From positions 69,577,503 to 69,641,502 of the forward strand of contig CM043957.1 in NCBI GenBank assembly GCA_014529385.2: a stretch of 64,000 bases of DNA, written 5' to 3'. Numbering within the stretch: the stretch's first letter is position 1; every line of letters starts with the position of its first letter. The notes under the pieces are model-generated. The model did not search any database, was not told where the DNA came from, and worked only from the letters and a program-made list of their open reading frames with translations. The stretch comes from Adiantum capillus-veneris (Eukaryota; Streptophyta; Polypodiopsida; Polypodiales; Pteridaceae). Shown piece by piece: positions 21,029 through 31,959 of the stretch. Made by a program: the position numbers and the translations under genes.

Positions 21029-22505
21029 TGTAACCGGCCTGTTCAATCCAAAAAGGGCGGTAGACTTTACTTTAAACCTTGATTTAGCTTTCACCCGTTA
21101 TTAGTCGTCTATTTTACTTGTATTTTCAAGACACAACAAAGGGGAGAGGGATACAGGCTGCTAGATTGCACCTGTATGAGTAGACAGACACCAGATTGGC
21201 CCCTAACTTAGGCGCCCCTTTCGGTATTTCTTTATTGTTCAAAAGAGGGAATAAACGCTGTGGTTCCTACAAGCTGCCCCGCACAAACTCGGCTGAATTT
21301 CCACTGTTCCAGCCCGATTTCGGCAGCATAACTGTACTAGAACCCTTCACGGTCAGTATTCCCACGCATTGACTGACTTTCCCGACGCATACGGGCACTT
21401 TGCAAAACCTGGCGAGAATCTGCAGCACGCTGAATTCTCTGTTTTCAGCCCTGAAAATACGCCAGATCGCCTGTACAGCGGTCCCCTTGCGTCCCCAAAC
21501 CTCCTGGGGGTATTAGGGTCCGTTTAGGGCCAAAACCCTAAACCTGCAAAAATACACAGCAGGCTGTTATTCACTGTTTCGGGCTCCGTTTCGCGTGCCG
21601 GTCGCATCCGTAGCAAGCCCTCGAGCTCCCGCACCTGTAGGGCTACTTGCCCTTTGAATCGGACGAGATTTCTGGCGTGAAACCTCTCCGAATTCACCTG
21701 TACCTGCGGGGGGATTAGCCGCTAGCTAATCCAGTACCTGTGCAAGAGGCTCTTGCCTCGGCAATCGCGCATGAACCCACACAACTGTACATTGGTCAAA
21801 TGAAGAGCCCACTAGAGGGGCATAACATACTGCCAAAGGGGAGAGAGAGGGCAGTGCGTAGCGTGCAGGGCATCACTCCTGGCACCGCACTGTGCATAAG
21901 AGGGAAAGCAAGCACTCCATAGCTCTTAACCTGTGACAGAGACTTGCAAAATGAGCCTCCCAGCTATAAATCACGTTTTTGCCTTCTCTATAAGTAGTAA
22001 ACTGGCCTCAGAGTGCCAAGTGTCACTCATTTGTGCATTTTCCCGCTTTAGACCCTCGGGTCTAAAAATATCTCACCTGCAGCCTCTGTTGACTTGGCCA
22101 CAGAGTAACAAAATGATCCCCATGTCAAACTGCACGTAATGACGCGAAGACATTTTCAGGTCCCAAAATAGCAGTTCCCTAAATTTTAGGAGATGCTGCC
22201 ATTGTATCTTTCTAGGTCATCCGACCCTCTTTGTACACTGCGGCCACATCCAGAACTGAAATGTAGCCTCTGTAGCAAAGGATTCCACTTTGGCTAGTCA
22301 ATGACCCCACTTGGCTAACCATAGTCCTTGTCCAACCTTAGTGCTCTCTTGCCCTCAGGCCTGGACTCCCTCTGGACAGTTCCACACTAGCTATGCAATG
22401 CAGGGCAGTTAGATTTCCCGAGGGGTGTTTCCAAAAAGTGAAAGTAAATAGATAATAAGAAAGAAATCAACAAAAAAGATAGATAGTAGTCACACGCTGG
22501 TGACA
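21029..22505 (-). repeat. 5' LTR of Z
   Basis: 1477 bp, matching 13808-15283 with one additional A near 22435. It carries the promoter for the minus-strand Z transcript. Confidence 0.96.
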
Positions 22506-24730
22506 CGCGGTGCATCCGTCCAGGCTACAGGTGGTCTATTTGCCATCATACGTTTGATCATTAAACAATCCTTAGCTTGGTGACCATACCTACCACATGC
22601 GTTGCAAGTTCCATTAAATTTTACTCTAAACGTAGGGCACTCACTAGTGCTATGTGGACCTAAGCAAATGGAACACCATTGTTGCTCCCTTCTTGGATAC
22701 ATGTGACTATTTTGAGGGGGTCGATTATCCTTAAGAGACTCTTGAATTGCCTTGGTGAGGTCTGTCAAGAATGTCTCAAATACCTTTGGCTCATTGGCAA
22801 TGGGCTTTGCAGTCATGGGTTCATACTCAATGGCTTGTGAGCTAGTGGATCTCGTGTCAGTAGACACCCTCATGCCTGCTATCATCAAGTTGTCCTCTAA
22901 TTGGATTGCATTGGCAGTGACATCTTCCCAGGTTGTGATACCTCTAATCACTAGTCCATTATAGATTCCTTCATTCCTCAACCCTCGAATGAATCGATCA
23001 AGCAGTTGGTAATTGTTGAAGCGCTCATTTACAGGGCAACGAGAGTTTAAGTGCTTTAGACGACTAATGAAGTCCCTTACTGACTCTCCTTCCTTACGTT
23101 CGGCCTTCTGTAGCTGAGATGCTACACCCCAAAGCACACCTTCTCGTATGTACTCCTTTAGAAACAACCTTCGAAGGGTAGGGTAGATTGTTTTCTCGTC
23201 CACCCTTAGGGTTCTATACCAATCTCCAGCCTTCCCACTTAATGTCAAGCTTAAGGCATTGCACTTATGTAGTTCGTTGCGTTCCCCTAAGGAATCACAT
23301 ACTTGTTCAAACACTTCAATGTGTTTCCTAGCATCTTCGTCCCCATTGAATTTTTGCGTGAGTTTGGCAATTTGTACTGCCTTACTTCTAGGCTCTCTAT
23401 CAGATGCGTGACACATATTTTCCGCGATAGATCGACCTATGGTTTGAGCAAACGCTGCCAAGTTACCTATGTGAGGAGGCAGGGCCGGTGGAGGTACTCT
23501 TGGAATCATATGTGAGAGAGGGACGGGTGCCGGTCTTGGCATATGTGTGGATGATGCAGGATATGGAACATAACCGGGCATAGGTCCACTCGGATAAGAG
23601 CTAGGGAGCGGCACTCGAGGAGCATAAGCAAGTGGTACAATTGGAGGTGTGGGGGCCATGTGTGCATAAGGGGCTAGAGGCACATATGGTCGAGGCCCCA
23701 TATTAGGTACTACGACACTAGGTAGTGGCACTGCGCTAACCGTAGATGTCATCGGTACATTCTCTGTCAAGCTTATCCCGGGAGTGAGCACTGTGTTTTC
23801 CTTGATAGAGGGTTGAGCCAAGTTAGGGAAGCTAAAGTTTTCGCTCGGAGGCTCAGATTGCATAGAGACCCCAGGTGAAATGACGTAAGATGGGTCCATG
23901 GGGCTCATTAGAGGAGTCTCCATTTGTGATAGAGTAGGCTGTTGAGCCTTGCTCGTATCCAGAAATCTCATGGGGCCAGTTGAGAGTATATTTACCCCTC
24001 GGTTTTGCCTTTCGGATTGAATAATGCCATGGATAACATTACAGATCATTTTCTGTTGATCTTCGATGCTCGTGGCACTAGAGGTGGATTGTACAATCTC
24101 TATCCATCCTACATGGTAGGCGTGGCCAGAGTGTAGATCCGTCAACACCTCAGTGTGGAGGTCGTATGTCCAATGATCATTAATGAACAATCCTTCTAGA
24201 GTCGACGTGTTAACGGTTTCTTGTGAGGTAGAAGCAATGTTGCTCCCCGTGGTTTTACTTGTCACCAACGGTACTCTAGAGGGAGCTTCTGAAGGAGGCA
24301 GCTCAACAGGGCCTTCTTGATAAGAAGTTGGTAGGATATCCACATGGACACTCTTTGGGGGTGTGGGGTCCACGTGCGATGTGAAAAGAGAGTCCACTTC
24401 CCCACCCCCTTCGTGTGCTTCATTTGCATGAGGTTCCGAGCGAGTAGCTCTACCTAATGTTTCCATGAAACGGCTAAACATACTAGCACTAGGCTGTGGA
24501 GCTTCGGGAGGTGCATGGCCTTCTCTCTCAGTGTTTTGGGTAGGGTATGCTTCCATGATTTCTGAGTCGGAGGAGGAATCACTAGCGGCTATTTTAGGGT
24601 CTTGGGTGGTGCTACCTTGTGTCCCCACTGAGGGTCTAGAGCTTATCGTGGATGGGTAATGGGTGTCCGTATGAACAGAGGCACCCTCAATATGCTCGTG
24701 TTCTAGCACCCGCCCAGAGCGTAAGTGCAT
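22506..24730 (-). CDS. Y polyprotein, N-terminal part: Gag with two zinc knuckles
   Basis: This is the upstream half of the Y frame, starting MHLRSGRVLEHE at 24730 and truncated by Z after about 741 codons (the last codons of the open frame, 22490-22505, are Z LTR). Residues 1-450 are Ser/Pro/Met-rich and low complexity. A Retrotrans_gag capsid-like domain spans about 453-620 and includes LSGKAGDWYRTL and FISRLKHLNSRCP. Two zinc knuckles follow: CSICLGPHSTSECP (about 683) and CNACGRYGHQAKDC (about 705-718). With one CGCGG copy removed, the frame runs directly into 10850-13807 with no shift, so Y's roughly 1730-codon frame was intact when Z arrived. Confidence 0.9.
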
Positions 24731-25719
24731 GTGCTTCTGATACCCTAAGGTGTCAAAAAGCTGCTCTAGGAGGCCTTGTGACTAGTTTTTAGCGTGTTTT
24801 TTGTTTGTTTTTTTGCTAGATATTTTAGAGCGTGTCGTGGAATGGGCTGTGTGATAGCTCGAAACGAGCGTATCGGTTAGAGGGTCGTGCCGTGCTTTAC
24901 AGCCCTCCGTTTGGTCACTCTATGCCCTCGGAATCCCTAAAACTGTCAATTTCCAGTAGGGAACTAGGCCAAAACTAGAAAGTCTAAGGGTGCAAGTGGG
25001 AAGAGAAAGGAGGAGAGTGGAGGACTTGTCCCACATGCTCTCATTCTCTCTTGAGGGAGTAGGGTATATATATAAGAGTGAGTCTAGTATATATCATAAG
25101 ACTGAGGACTGAGGCCTGGGCTTGGGCTTGGGCTTGGGGAAATGATCCTGATCCCGATCTATCTTTTATACAAACCAACCCGTCCATTTTAAGAGTCACG
25201 TCACGTTTTTTATTTTCGAAAAATTTCGCCGCCCGCTCAATCGCGTTTTTACTTTCCTTTTTTTTTTTTTTTTTTGGATGATTTTTTTTTCAAAGAAATT
25301 ATTATTATTATTTTTAAAAAAAAGCAGAAAATACAGAAATTGAAAACGCAGAAATTGAAAATGCAGAAATGCAGAAAATTGAAAAATGGCAGAAATGCAG
25401 AAAATTGCAGAAATTGAAAACGCAGAAATTGAAAATGCAGAAATGCAGAAAATTGAAAAAACGCAGAAATGCAGAAAATTGCAGAAATTGAAAAAACGCA
25501 AGAAATGCAGAAGATTGAAAACACGCAGAAATTGAAAACGCCGAACTTGAAAATGCAGAAATTGCAGAAATTGAAAAAACGCAGACAATAGCAGAAATTG
25601 AAACTTGACAGAAAACGCAAAAAACAGATATCTCCACACACTCCTTCCCTGCCTTTCCTATGATAGAAATTGCACCACAAGAAAGCGTAAAGTGCTAACC
25701 GAGCTTAGTGTAGGGCATA
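24731..25719 (-). other. 5' leader of Y
   Basis: About 1 kb between the primer site and the gag start. It contains a GGGCTTGGGCTTGGG triplet repeat (near 25116-25137), a poly(T)/poly(A) pair (25255-25322) and the tandem GCAGAAATTGAAAA repeat. Open frames there are products of the repeats. Confidence 0.7.
25322..25620. repeat. GCAGAAATTGAAAA tandem repeat array
   Basis: About twenty imperfect 12-18-bp units built from GCAGAAAT(T)GAAAA, mixing GCAGAAATTGAAAACGC and ATGCAGAAAATT variants. The Phe-rich minus-strand frames across it (25196-25680) are artefacts of this repeat. Confidence 0.93.
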
Positions 25720-25737
25720 TCCCCGGCAGCGGCGCCA
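25720..25737 (-). other. Primer binding site of Y (tRNA-Asp type)
   Basis: The minus strand reads TGGCGCCGCTGCCGGGGA, one difference from the standard tRNA-Asp primer site TGGCGCCGTTGCCGGGGA. It lies four bases from the 5' LTR. Confidence 0.88.
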
Positions 25738-25741
25738 AAAA

Positions 25742-25991
25742 TGTGCGCTCCTTGCCGCACTATCGAAGCAAGGGACTTGCCAATACACCGTGTGCGAGCC
25801 ACAAACGGCTCCAAGCACACAACAAGCCTAAACTAGCAAGCTCAAGAAAACAAAGGGTGTGTCACTCACCGCTCTACGCTCGCCTTCGTGGTGGATTCCT
25901 CGCCGCGATGAAGAAGAAGCTGCAGTCATGCCGCGCTCAACCGCTTCGCCGCCGTCGTGCCTTCGTAATGTTCGATCGCACACACACACTC

Positions 25992-26028
<37 letters not shown>

Positions 26029-26313
26029 AGGAGGTGAAGAAGAAGAAGATGGAGATGGTGCAAGAGCACTCTTCTATTGCACAAATGAGAGAATGAGTAA
26101 AAATTAGGTTTAGTTGGCTTTTATAGGAGCTCACCCCATTCACACTTGGGCGCCCATGCTTAGCCAACTAATCCCTTGAATGTCCTAGTTAGAGTGCGCC
26201 TCTCATCGGCGATCACTCTACCTTTCCCTATTGGTCCGACAAGCCCGGTACCTGACTCTAAATAATACAACGTTTATAGATCATAGGGTGTCCGTGTGCC
26301 GTGAGGGTTAACA
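25742..26313 (-). repeat. 5' LTR of Y
   Basis: 572 bp, partner of 8660-9227, with a longer internal (CT)n(CA)n tract. It is followed by the AAAAT target-site duplication. Confidence 0.95.
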
Positions 26314-26318
26314 AAAAT

Positions 26319-27206
26319 TCATGAAACCACTTCCAAGACAAAAACATGAACATACCCATTCCATGTAAAGTGATTGGAAAAATTCTAGTCTTCTTGAAAG
26401 ACTGTGCATGCAATGTAGATGAACATAGAGGCGAAGTGCCAAACCGTTCATCAAACACACACAAACAATGGAATCGAAACTTGTCTTCCTAATATAAATC
26501 TATCAACCGTGGCAAATCACAATGGGCATGCCGATGCTTGATGTTCAATCCTTCTGTGCTCTTTCGGATACTGAGTCATGTCAAGGAAGAGTCATGGAAT
26601 GTGAATTCTTTGGATTCATGAGTAATCCGTATATATCCGTGCTCATTCATGAGTGAATCGTGTTCATCGTGCAATATGACATGCCTATGAAAAGGGATCA
26701 CATAAGGACGGTGACTAAAATACAGGAAAGCATCACGAATGAAACACTCGAACAATGCGTGCTGACTAATCATACGAACACAGAATACTTCCTGTGGGGG
26801 TTCTTGGGACCTCGACTCGAGAGCCAAGATCGGTTCTTCGTGATTGATCGAATCTGCAATGAGGTTAGCTTCACTAGAAAAAGGATCAACTAAACCATCA
26901 TCCTTGTGAACAATCACATCTTGACATGCAAATCATCATGCTCGTGAATAATCACTTCATTATCATGCAATTCATCATGCTCGTGAATAATCACAACTTG
27001 ATCATGCAATTCATGTGTGTCGTGCTTTGGAGAAGAAAAGATTGAGAGTCTCCTTCTCCCGATTCTTTTCAATCTTCGCCTGCACATTAGAAATGAGAAA
27101 TGAAGAATGAACAACTTGCTCCCCACGAATGACAATGGGAGAGTCACTTTTAGCATTGAAAGTGAACGTATTAGCTGCCCAATCAATGAGAGGGTTATGC
27201 TCACGA
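26319..27206 (-). pseudogene. X polyprotein, damaged region after the protease
   Basis: Minus-strand continuation of the X frame beyond a stop at the protease end (LLGIQ then TGA where a Trp codon is usual). The first part still reads EHNPLIDWAA, typical of the segment after a Ty3/gypsy protease. A frameshift follows, then a His/Asp/Glu-rich stretch with 13-residue repeats, then frames at 26576-26917 and 26319-26464 that I do not recognise. The last is cut by the Y insertion and resumes at 8654. No RT, RNase H or integrase motif is present. Confidence 0.7.
26895..27015 (-). repeat. 39-bp in-frame tandem repeat in X
   Basis: Three copies, the first degenerate, with CATCATGCTCGTGAATAATC at 26934 and 26973. 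Each encodes about 13 residues of the form VIIHEHDELHDNE. Confidence 0.8.
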
Positions 27207-27208
27207 AC

Positions 27209-28265
27209 TCATTGAATGCCTAAAAGCATATCACATCCTGAAAGAGGAGAGACTACAAATTTTCTGCGGAAGGACAATTGTTGAACACTGAACAAAACAT
27301 CAAAGCACTCTTGCGTGATGAGAGAGTCCATACCGGGAGCGAAGCCGAACACCTCGAAAGGAGATGCCTTGCTAACCTCCAAGCAGGCTCTTTCGACAAG
27401 AGAGTCACTAATCACATCATGCATACTGCCTGGGTCAAACAATATGACAAAACACTGACCCTTCACATGACCATAACACTTAATGAGAGACTTATCAATG
27501 GGAGGATCATGAGAAACTTGGGTCACACTTGTGTTTTCATTTATTACATTGACAGAGGAAGTGGGTTTTGTGGGTTCTTTAAATTCATTAGATTCAAGCT
27601 TAGGACATGCGCTTTTTATGTGACCCTTGATGAGACAATGATAACAACGACCTTTCTTAGAATAAATGACTTGTTCTTCTGCCGTTATGTATCCTCCTAT
27701 AATTCCTTTTGCGACTTTTTCATCGGAGGTGAGCTTAGGTTTAGCAGGTGTTTTAGCTTTACCCTTAGATTCATTGTTAGAGTTCTTTTCCGAAGAATTA
27801 GAGGAAGATTGGCTAGAAGAGTTACCGTTCTTACCATTTTGAGGGTTCTGAGAAGTCTGGGAAGTACTTTGAGACGACTTGTTCTCCTTAGGCTTTCCCT
27901 TGTTGTGCTTCATCTCTTGGGAGAGAGCAATTGCTACCGCCTTGTTGAGATCCGCGGGGTCGAAGACTTCTACATCAAACTTGATATATTTGTCCAACCC
28001 AAAAAGGAAAGCCTCTTTTCGCTCATCATCCGATTTGCGTAATTGGGTGCCGAGTTGCAAAACACGGTTAGAAAAGGACATGACTGGCATACCATTTTGC
28101 TTGAGGTTGCGCCAATCCTCTTTCAACCGCTCTAGGTACTGTGGTGGCATAAACCGCGCCTTGAGCTTGTCTTGGAAGTCGGCCCAATTGAAAGAAAGGG
28201 GCGTGCCTTCCTCGGCTTCCTCTAGGTGCGCGGTCAACTGTGCCTCTTGCCATGCGTGGTACCAA
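27209..28265 (-). pseudogene. X Gag C-terminal half, zinc knuckle and protease
   Basis: Open from 28237 to 27209 and in frame with capsid residues just upstream (WYHAWQEAQL). It contains the C-terminal half of a Retrotrans_gag domain (FNWADFQDKLKARF, LKEDWRNLKQNGM), a Ser/Asn/Lys-rich linker, the zinc knuckle CYHCLIKGHIKSACP (about residues 195-210) and a retropepsin with active-site ILFDPGS (about residue 266). It ends at GCDMLLGIQ with a premature TGA. A one-base frameshift near 28270 separates it from the N-terminal half. The protein is therefore broken at both ends, though each piece is well conserved. Confidence 0.85.
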
Positions 28266-29211
28266 TAATGGCATCACCGGCAAGGTACATAGCTGCCGTC
28301 AAAACCTTGCTATTTCCTGTCTTCTTAGTTGTCGCAAAGTAAGTATTAAATTGATGCAACCAAGAATGAATAACACTAGCATCCATCTTATCGTCATACT
28401 TATTGAACGTCAACTTCTCTGTGACGGGGTTGTTGGAGTCCGAATCTCTGCTTGTGCTACTTGATGAACTACCAACTTCTTTGATCGGCTCGGACTTCGA
28501 GGTGAGTACCTGTCGGACCAACTCTTGCATGCGTTGGTCTCTCTGCGCCTCACGCTCTGACTCCAAGGCCGCTCGTCTCTCTTCGGCGGCCTCCTTTCTT
28601 GCTTCGGCCACCAAGCGCGCTTGCTCACGCTCATGCTCAATAGCTACCTTTCTTTCTTCGGCCGCCAAGCGCGCTTGCTCACACTCACGCTCAATAGCTA
28701 CCTTTCTTTCTGCTTTTCTTTCTTTTCGTTCCTCGGCCGCCAAGCGTGCTTGTTCATGCTCGCGATCCAAGGATGCCTGTCTTTCTTGGCGCTCCCGATC
28801 CATGGATTCCTGTCTTTCTTGGCGCTCACGCTCCAAGGTAACGCGTTGCGCTTCTTGGTGTAACATCATGTCCATCATTGACTTGACCAAAGCCTCCATA
28901 GGATTTGGTGCAATCCTTGGCGTAGATGGAGAAGGGGGAGGGTCACAAAAACCTCCTGGTGGGGAAAATTCTTCTTCGCCACTGCCATGCTCATCACCTC
29001 CATGCGAAGTATCCATTCCGCTTCGGGTTATGACCATACACTGAAGTCTTGGGTTCTTAAGTTCACGAGGAACTTGAATTCTTCTGGGTCTTGGATTCTT
29101 GGGTTCTTGAGGTTCTGGAGTCTTGAGGTTCTTGATGTTCTTCTTTAGCTTGCAATCTGTGTTAGAGAAGGATCTTCTCGTACTCGAGCTCTCCTCTTTC
29201 CGCGGGCGCAC
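28234..29211 (-). CDS. X Gag N-terminal half (coiled coil and capsid start)
   Basis: A 325-codon frame starting at 29211, with an internal Met at MVITRSGMD that could be the real start. Residues of about 117-237 form a highly charged coiled coil of RERQERQ- and EERK-type repeats. The start of the capsid domain follows (FNKYDDKMDASVIHSWLHQF, CA-like AAMYLAGDA). The true reading frame is lost near 28270 by a one-base shift, so the last 10 or so residues are out of frame. The coiled coil would drive Gag assembly. It lies downstream of the X primer site with a 266-bp leader. Confidence 0.8.
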   Translation of the reverse strand: MRPRKEESSSTRRSFSNTDCKLKKNIKNLKTPEPQEPKNPRPRRIQVPRELKNPRLQCMVITRSGMDTSHGGDEHGSGEEEFSPPGGFCDPPPSPSTPRIAPNPMEALVKSMMDMMLHQEAQRVTLERERQERQESMDRERQERQASLDREHEQARLAAEERKERKAERKVAIERECEQARLAAEERKVAIEHEREQARLVAEARKEAAEERRAALESEREAQRDQRMQELVRQVLTSKSEPIKEVGSSSSSTSRDSDSNNPVTEKLTFNKYDDKMDASVIHSWLHQFNTYFATTKKTGNSKVLTAAMYLAGDAIIGTTHGKRHS

Positions 29212-29477
29212 CCCTTGGGTGGCCTTGCGCTCACACCAAGGTTGCTTTTTCCCACCTCACGTCGATTGGCCGGCCGCTAAGTGCACAATCCGCTCTCAAT
29301 GAGTGAAAAGAGAAACAAGGGGAGGCTGGACAAGCCCTTCTTTCTTGGTTTTTCTGTCACTCTTCAAAAACATGATTAGGAATCGACACGCCCAAGTGGA
29401 CTTGGGTTACGTGCGACCGCAACAAGCAAAAAAAATTTCAGTTGTTCTTTCCTTGAGTGATACAGAACAATGCCAAA

Positions 29478-29489
29478 GCTTTGATACCA
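29478..29489 (-). other. Primer binding site of X (tRNA-iMet type)
   Basis: The minus strand reads TGGTATCAAAGC directly inside the 5' LTR, one base from its end. It is the same sequence as the U site at 1166-1177. Confidence 0.88.
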
Positions 29490-29490
29490 A

Positions 29491-30728
29491 TGTAAGGTGC
29501 AGCGGAAGTGAATGTTGAACTTTGCTCAAGATGAGTGCTCCGAACTGTGCTCAAGGTTCCTTTTACTTAGGAAGGGAGAGCCTTCCGTTCCTTTAGTGAG
29601 AGAGTGCAAATGATCACAAACAAAGTGGTAAACACTATGAATGAAGGTGCTGAGACTGAGAGATAGAGAGAGAAGAATACGACACCAGAATGTTGTCAAA
29701 CCCTCCTCCAAAGGCCCCACTCTCTATGGCGAGAGCGGTCGACTATTGATTGCACAAATCTCTACAATGCAATGGACTTGCTGACGATGTCGATGGCGAT
29801 GAGGACGACAACGAGACGGGCTGAAATCTGAAAACGCTAAGGGCTGAAATCTGCAAATCTTGTATCTGTTGAATTCTGATTCTATGTCGGTGACGACGGC
29901 GATGACGATGATGCAACGACGACGCGCTGAAAACGCAAATGCTGAAATCTGCGTTTTCCATGCTGAATCTGCAAACTCTTTCTGATCTGACCGCGGCGAG
30001 GATCTGCTGCGGGAAGGTGAGATCTGCAAGGTTCCGGGGTTCTACTGCGGGGTCTAACTACTGAAAATTGAAAACGTTGATGCCTATGCTGGTTTTGTCG
30101 CGGAGAATTTGCAAAACGCTAGGTCGTCCTGCTGATCCGAAAACGCTAGGGCTGATTCTACTGTTTCTGTTAACGCTAGGCTGATCTGTGATCTGCTGCA
30201 AAAACGCTAGGGTATTTGCTGTGACCAGGCTGATCTGCAAGTGGCAAAACGCTAGGGTTGATCTGCACTTGAAAAACGTTGGCCGGTTCTTGTGGCTGAA
30301 AACGCTAGGTTGACTGTCGGGGAGTCTTGTTGAGAAGGTGCACTGTCGGATGTCTGGTCCTTGCTGCCTCTTCTGCCAGAGAATGCTAGCGCTAGGTTTC
30401 TTATATACATGCTTCTCAAAATTGCCCTACCCAGTTTCCCAACAAAAGTCACTTTTTCTCAATAAGTGAAAAATGGCCAAAATAAGGAAAATAGGTCTAT
30501 GCACTGTAAAAATGCTCCTGATGGGTTTTGACTGTAATCTGATGATCATGTTGTGTGCAACCAGAGGATATGCATCTACTCTAAGTGTCTGGACATGCAC
30601 GGTCTGCGAACAGATTCACAAAAGTGCCAGAACACTTCCTATGCTAGGCTAACTGAACTGAACTGAACCGAATCCTTGTCATGAAGTAGCTTGTCCACAT
30701 ACACATAGGGTTAGATGTGCACGTGACA
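29491..30728 (-). repeat. 5' LTR of X
   Basis: 1238 bp, TGTAAGGTGCAGC...ACGTGACA, partner of 6551-8392. The interior consists largely of repeated CTGAAAACGCTAGG-type motifs. It is followed by TCCAT. Confidence 0.93.
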
Positions 30729-30733
30729 TCCAT

Positions 30734-31950
30734 GGTTCATGTTGGCTTGCTTGTGGGGCCATGGACTGGCAAATGTTTAGCTATGATTGAATTTGTTCGC
30801 TCTGCATCACTGCGAAACATTACGTTTCAGCCCTAGTGAGGGACTGAATGAAACATCGATATTTACATATATACATGTGTACATACACACATGCGTACAT
30901 ATGCACATACACATGCATACATACATAGAAACAAACTCATACATACACACGGGTGACATATATATACAAAATTATAATACATAACAGTTTTTTGTGATTG
31001 ATGACCATCACCCTCTCGTATCCCACACCTGCATATGTTTTTTTTGGGCACGAAAGGAGGCTGTATAGTGAGTACATAAGAGACCTTTAGAGATGCTCAA
31101 AGGCCTATCTCCTAGAGGAAGGACAAAAGTGGGATAGCAATGTGAGGGCTATGTGGATATCAAGGTGGCGTGTATGATGAATGCAAAATAAACCAGGTGC
31201 ATAATGCCATGTGATGCGACCATGGTCCCTACTGAAGAGAACTGAAGAACTCACCCATGTGTGAAGAAAGGAGCATCTACGCTGCTCCGTTGCCCTGAAG
31301 GAGCTTGCTAAAGTATCCCATGGACTGCGAAGTGTATGTTGTAATTTGGTCCAAACGGCTGTCAAAGTGGTGGATGTAGGAGAAGATTGTGAGCCTAGAA
31401 TGTGAGCACAACGAGCCTTTCACATGGTCCAGAGAGTGATATTGCAGATCATAGTGAAAACTGATCCTGCCGGTAACAATCCAATTGCTTCTTGCATCTC
31501 GAATCATTTGTAGATTATGCGGTCTATATCCCATTGAAGTAAGCTTGAAGATTGGATCTATCGGTAAGCCCCGGAAACAAGTGTGTGGTCCCAGAAATTT
31601 CAAAAGCCATATGACTACCCTTAACATGACAAACCTTTCATACATGCCCACTCTAATCAACGAACAACAAACTGCCCTCTACACTAGTTGAGCATACTCA
31701 AAGACTCATGGTGCAAAGTACATCTTTGACAAAGACGTGATGGTAACCCAAGTGCCAGCAGACAATCCTGCATGCGCTATCATCCACATGAAATAACATA
31801 TCCTGTGACTAATCTTGAGGGTCCACATGCATGATCAAGATTGTCGCTAAAAAGCGGGGTGAATGCGTTGATGCTGCCATACCCTTGACTGAAGTGGATG
31901 ATGAGGTGGGTGTCGTGTCCACAAGATAAGCCTCAAATAGTGAAAGAGGG
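30734..31950. other. Region right of X: LINE A continuation and unassigned sequence
   Basis: The first bases should continue the LINE A pseudogene split by X, but similarity is too weak to define. It holds an imperfect CATA/CACA-rich tract at 30865-30960. Frames up to 127 codons (31277-31660, minus) resemble nothing I know. Confidence 0.4.
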
Positions 31951-31959
31951 GCCCATCAG

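Larger units (their letters stand above)
13808..22505 (-). mobile_element. Ty3/gypsy chromovirus Z, nested in Y, apparently intact
   Basis: A complete 8.7-kb element with LTRs at 13808-15283 and 21029-22505 and a perfect 5-bp duplication CGCGG (13803-13807 and 22506-22510) inside the Y reading frame. The LTRs appear identical except for one extra A in a homopolymer of the right copy, so insertion was recent. A single uninterrupted gag-pol frame carries protease, RT, RNase H, integrase and a C-terminal chromodomain in the order typical of Ty3/gypsy chromoviruses. A primer site candidate and a clear polypurine tract are in place. Everything needed for its own transposition is visible; whether it is transcribed cannot be judged from sequence. 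Confidence 0.96.
8660..26313 (-). mobile_element. LTR retrotransposon Y, nested in X
   Basis: Bounded by direct LTRs 8660-9227 and 25742-26313 (TGTGCGCTCC...GTTAACA) and by the perfect 5-bp duplication AAAAT (8655-8659 and 26314-26318). It is minus oriented: a tRNA-Asp primer site abuts the right LTR and a polypurine tract abuts the left. Without nested Z it is about 8.95 kb. I count about seven substitutions plus microsatellite length changes between the LTRs, so it is younger than X. Its only long reading frame, now split by Z, encodes Gag with four zinc knuckles and a retropepsin. No RT, RNase H or integrase motif is seen in the remaining 1.6 kb, so it is a large non-autonomous gag-protease element. 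Confidence 0.94.
6551..30728 (-). mobile_element. LTR retrotransposon X, outermost element of the nested stack
   Basis: The left and right LTRs are related copies (6551-8392 and 29491-30728) with TG...CA ends, flanked by the perfect 5-bp target-site duplication TCCAT (6546-6550 and 30729-30733). Orientation is minus, because a tRNA-iMet-type primer site abuts the right LTR and a polypurine tract abuts the left. Subtracting nested Y and solo LTR S leaves about 5.9 kb, with an interior of about 3.4 kb. The interior encodes a Gag with coiled coil and zinc knuckle plus a protease, then His/Asp-rich and unrecognised sequence. There is no reverse transcriptase, RNase H or integrase. The LTRs differ at many positions, so this is the oldest member of the stack. 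Confidence 0.93.

Noticed and set aside
25196-25680. Phe/Cys/Ile-rich minus-strand frames up to 147 codons
   Set aside because: They are translations of the GCAGAAATTGAAAA tandem array and the poly(T) tract.
27278-28042. 254-codon plus-strand frame
   Set aside because: It is antisense to the well-supported X gag-protease and has no domain of its own.
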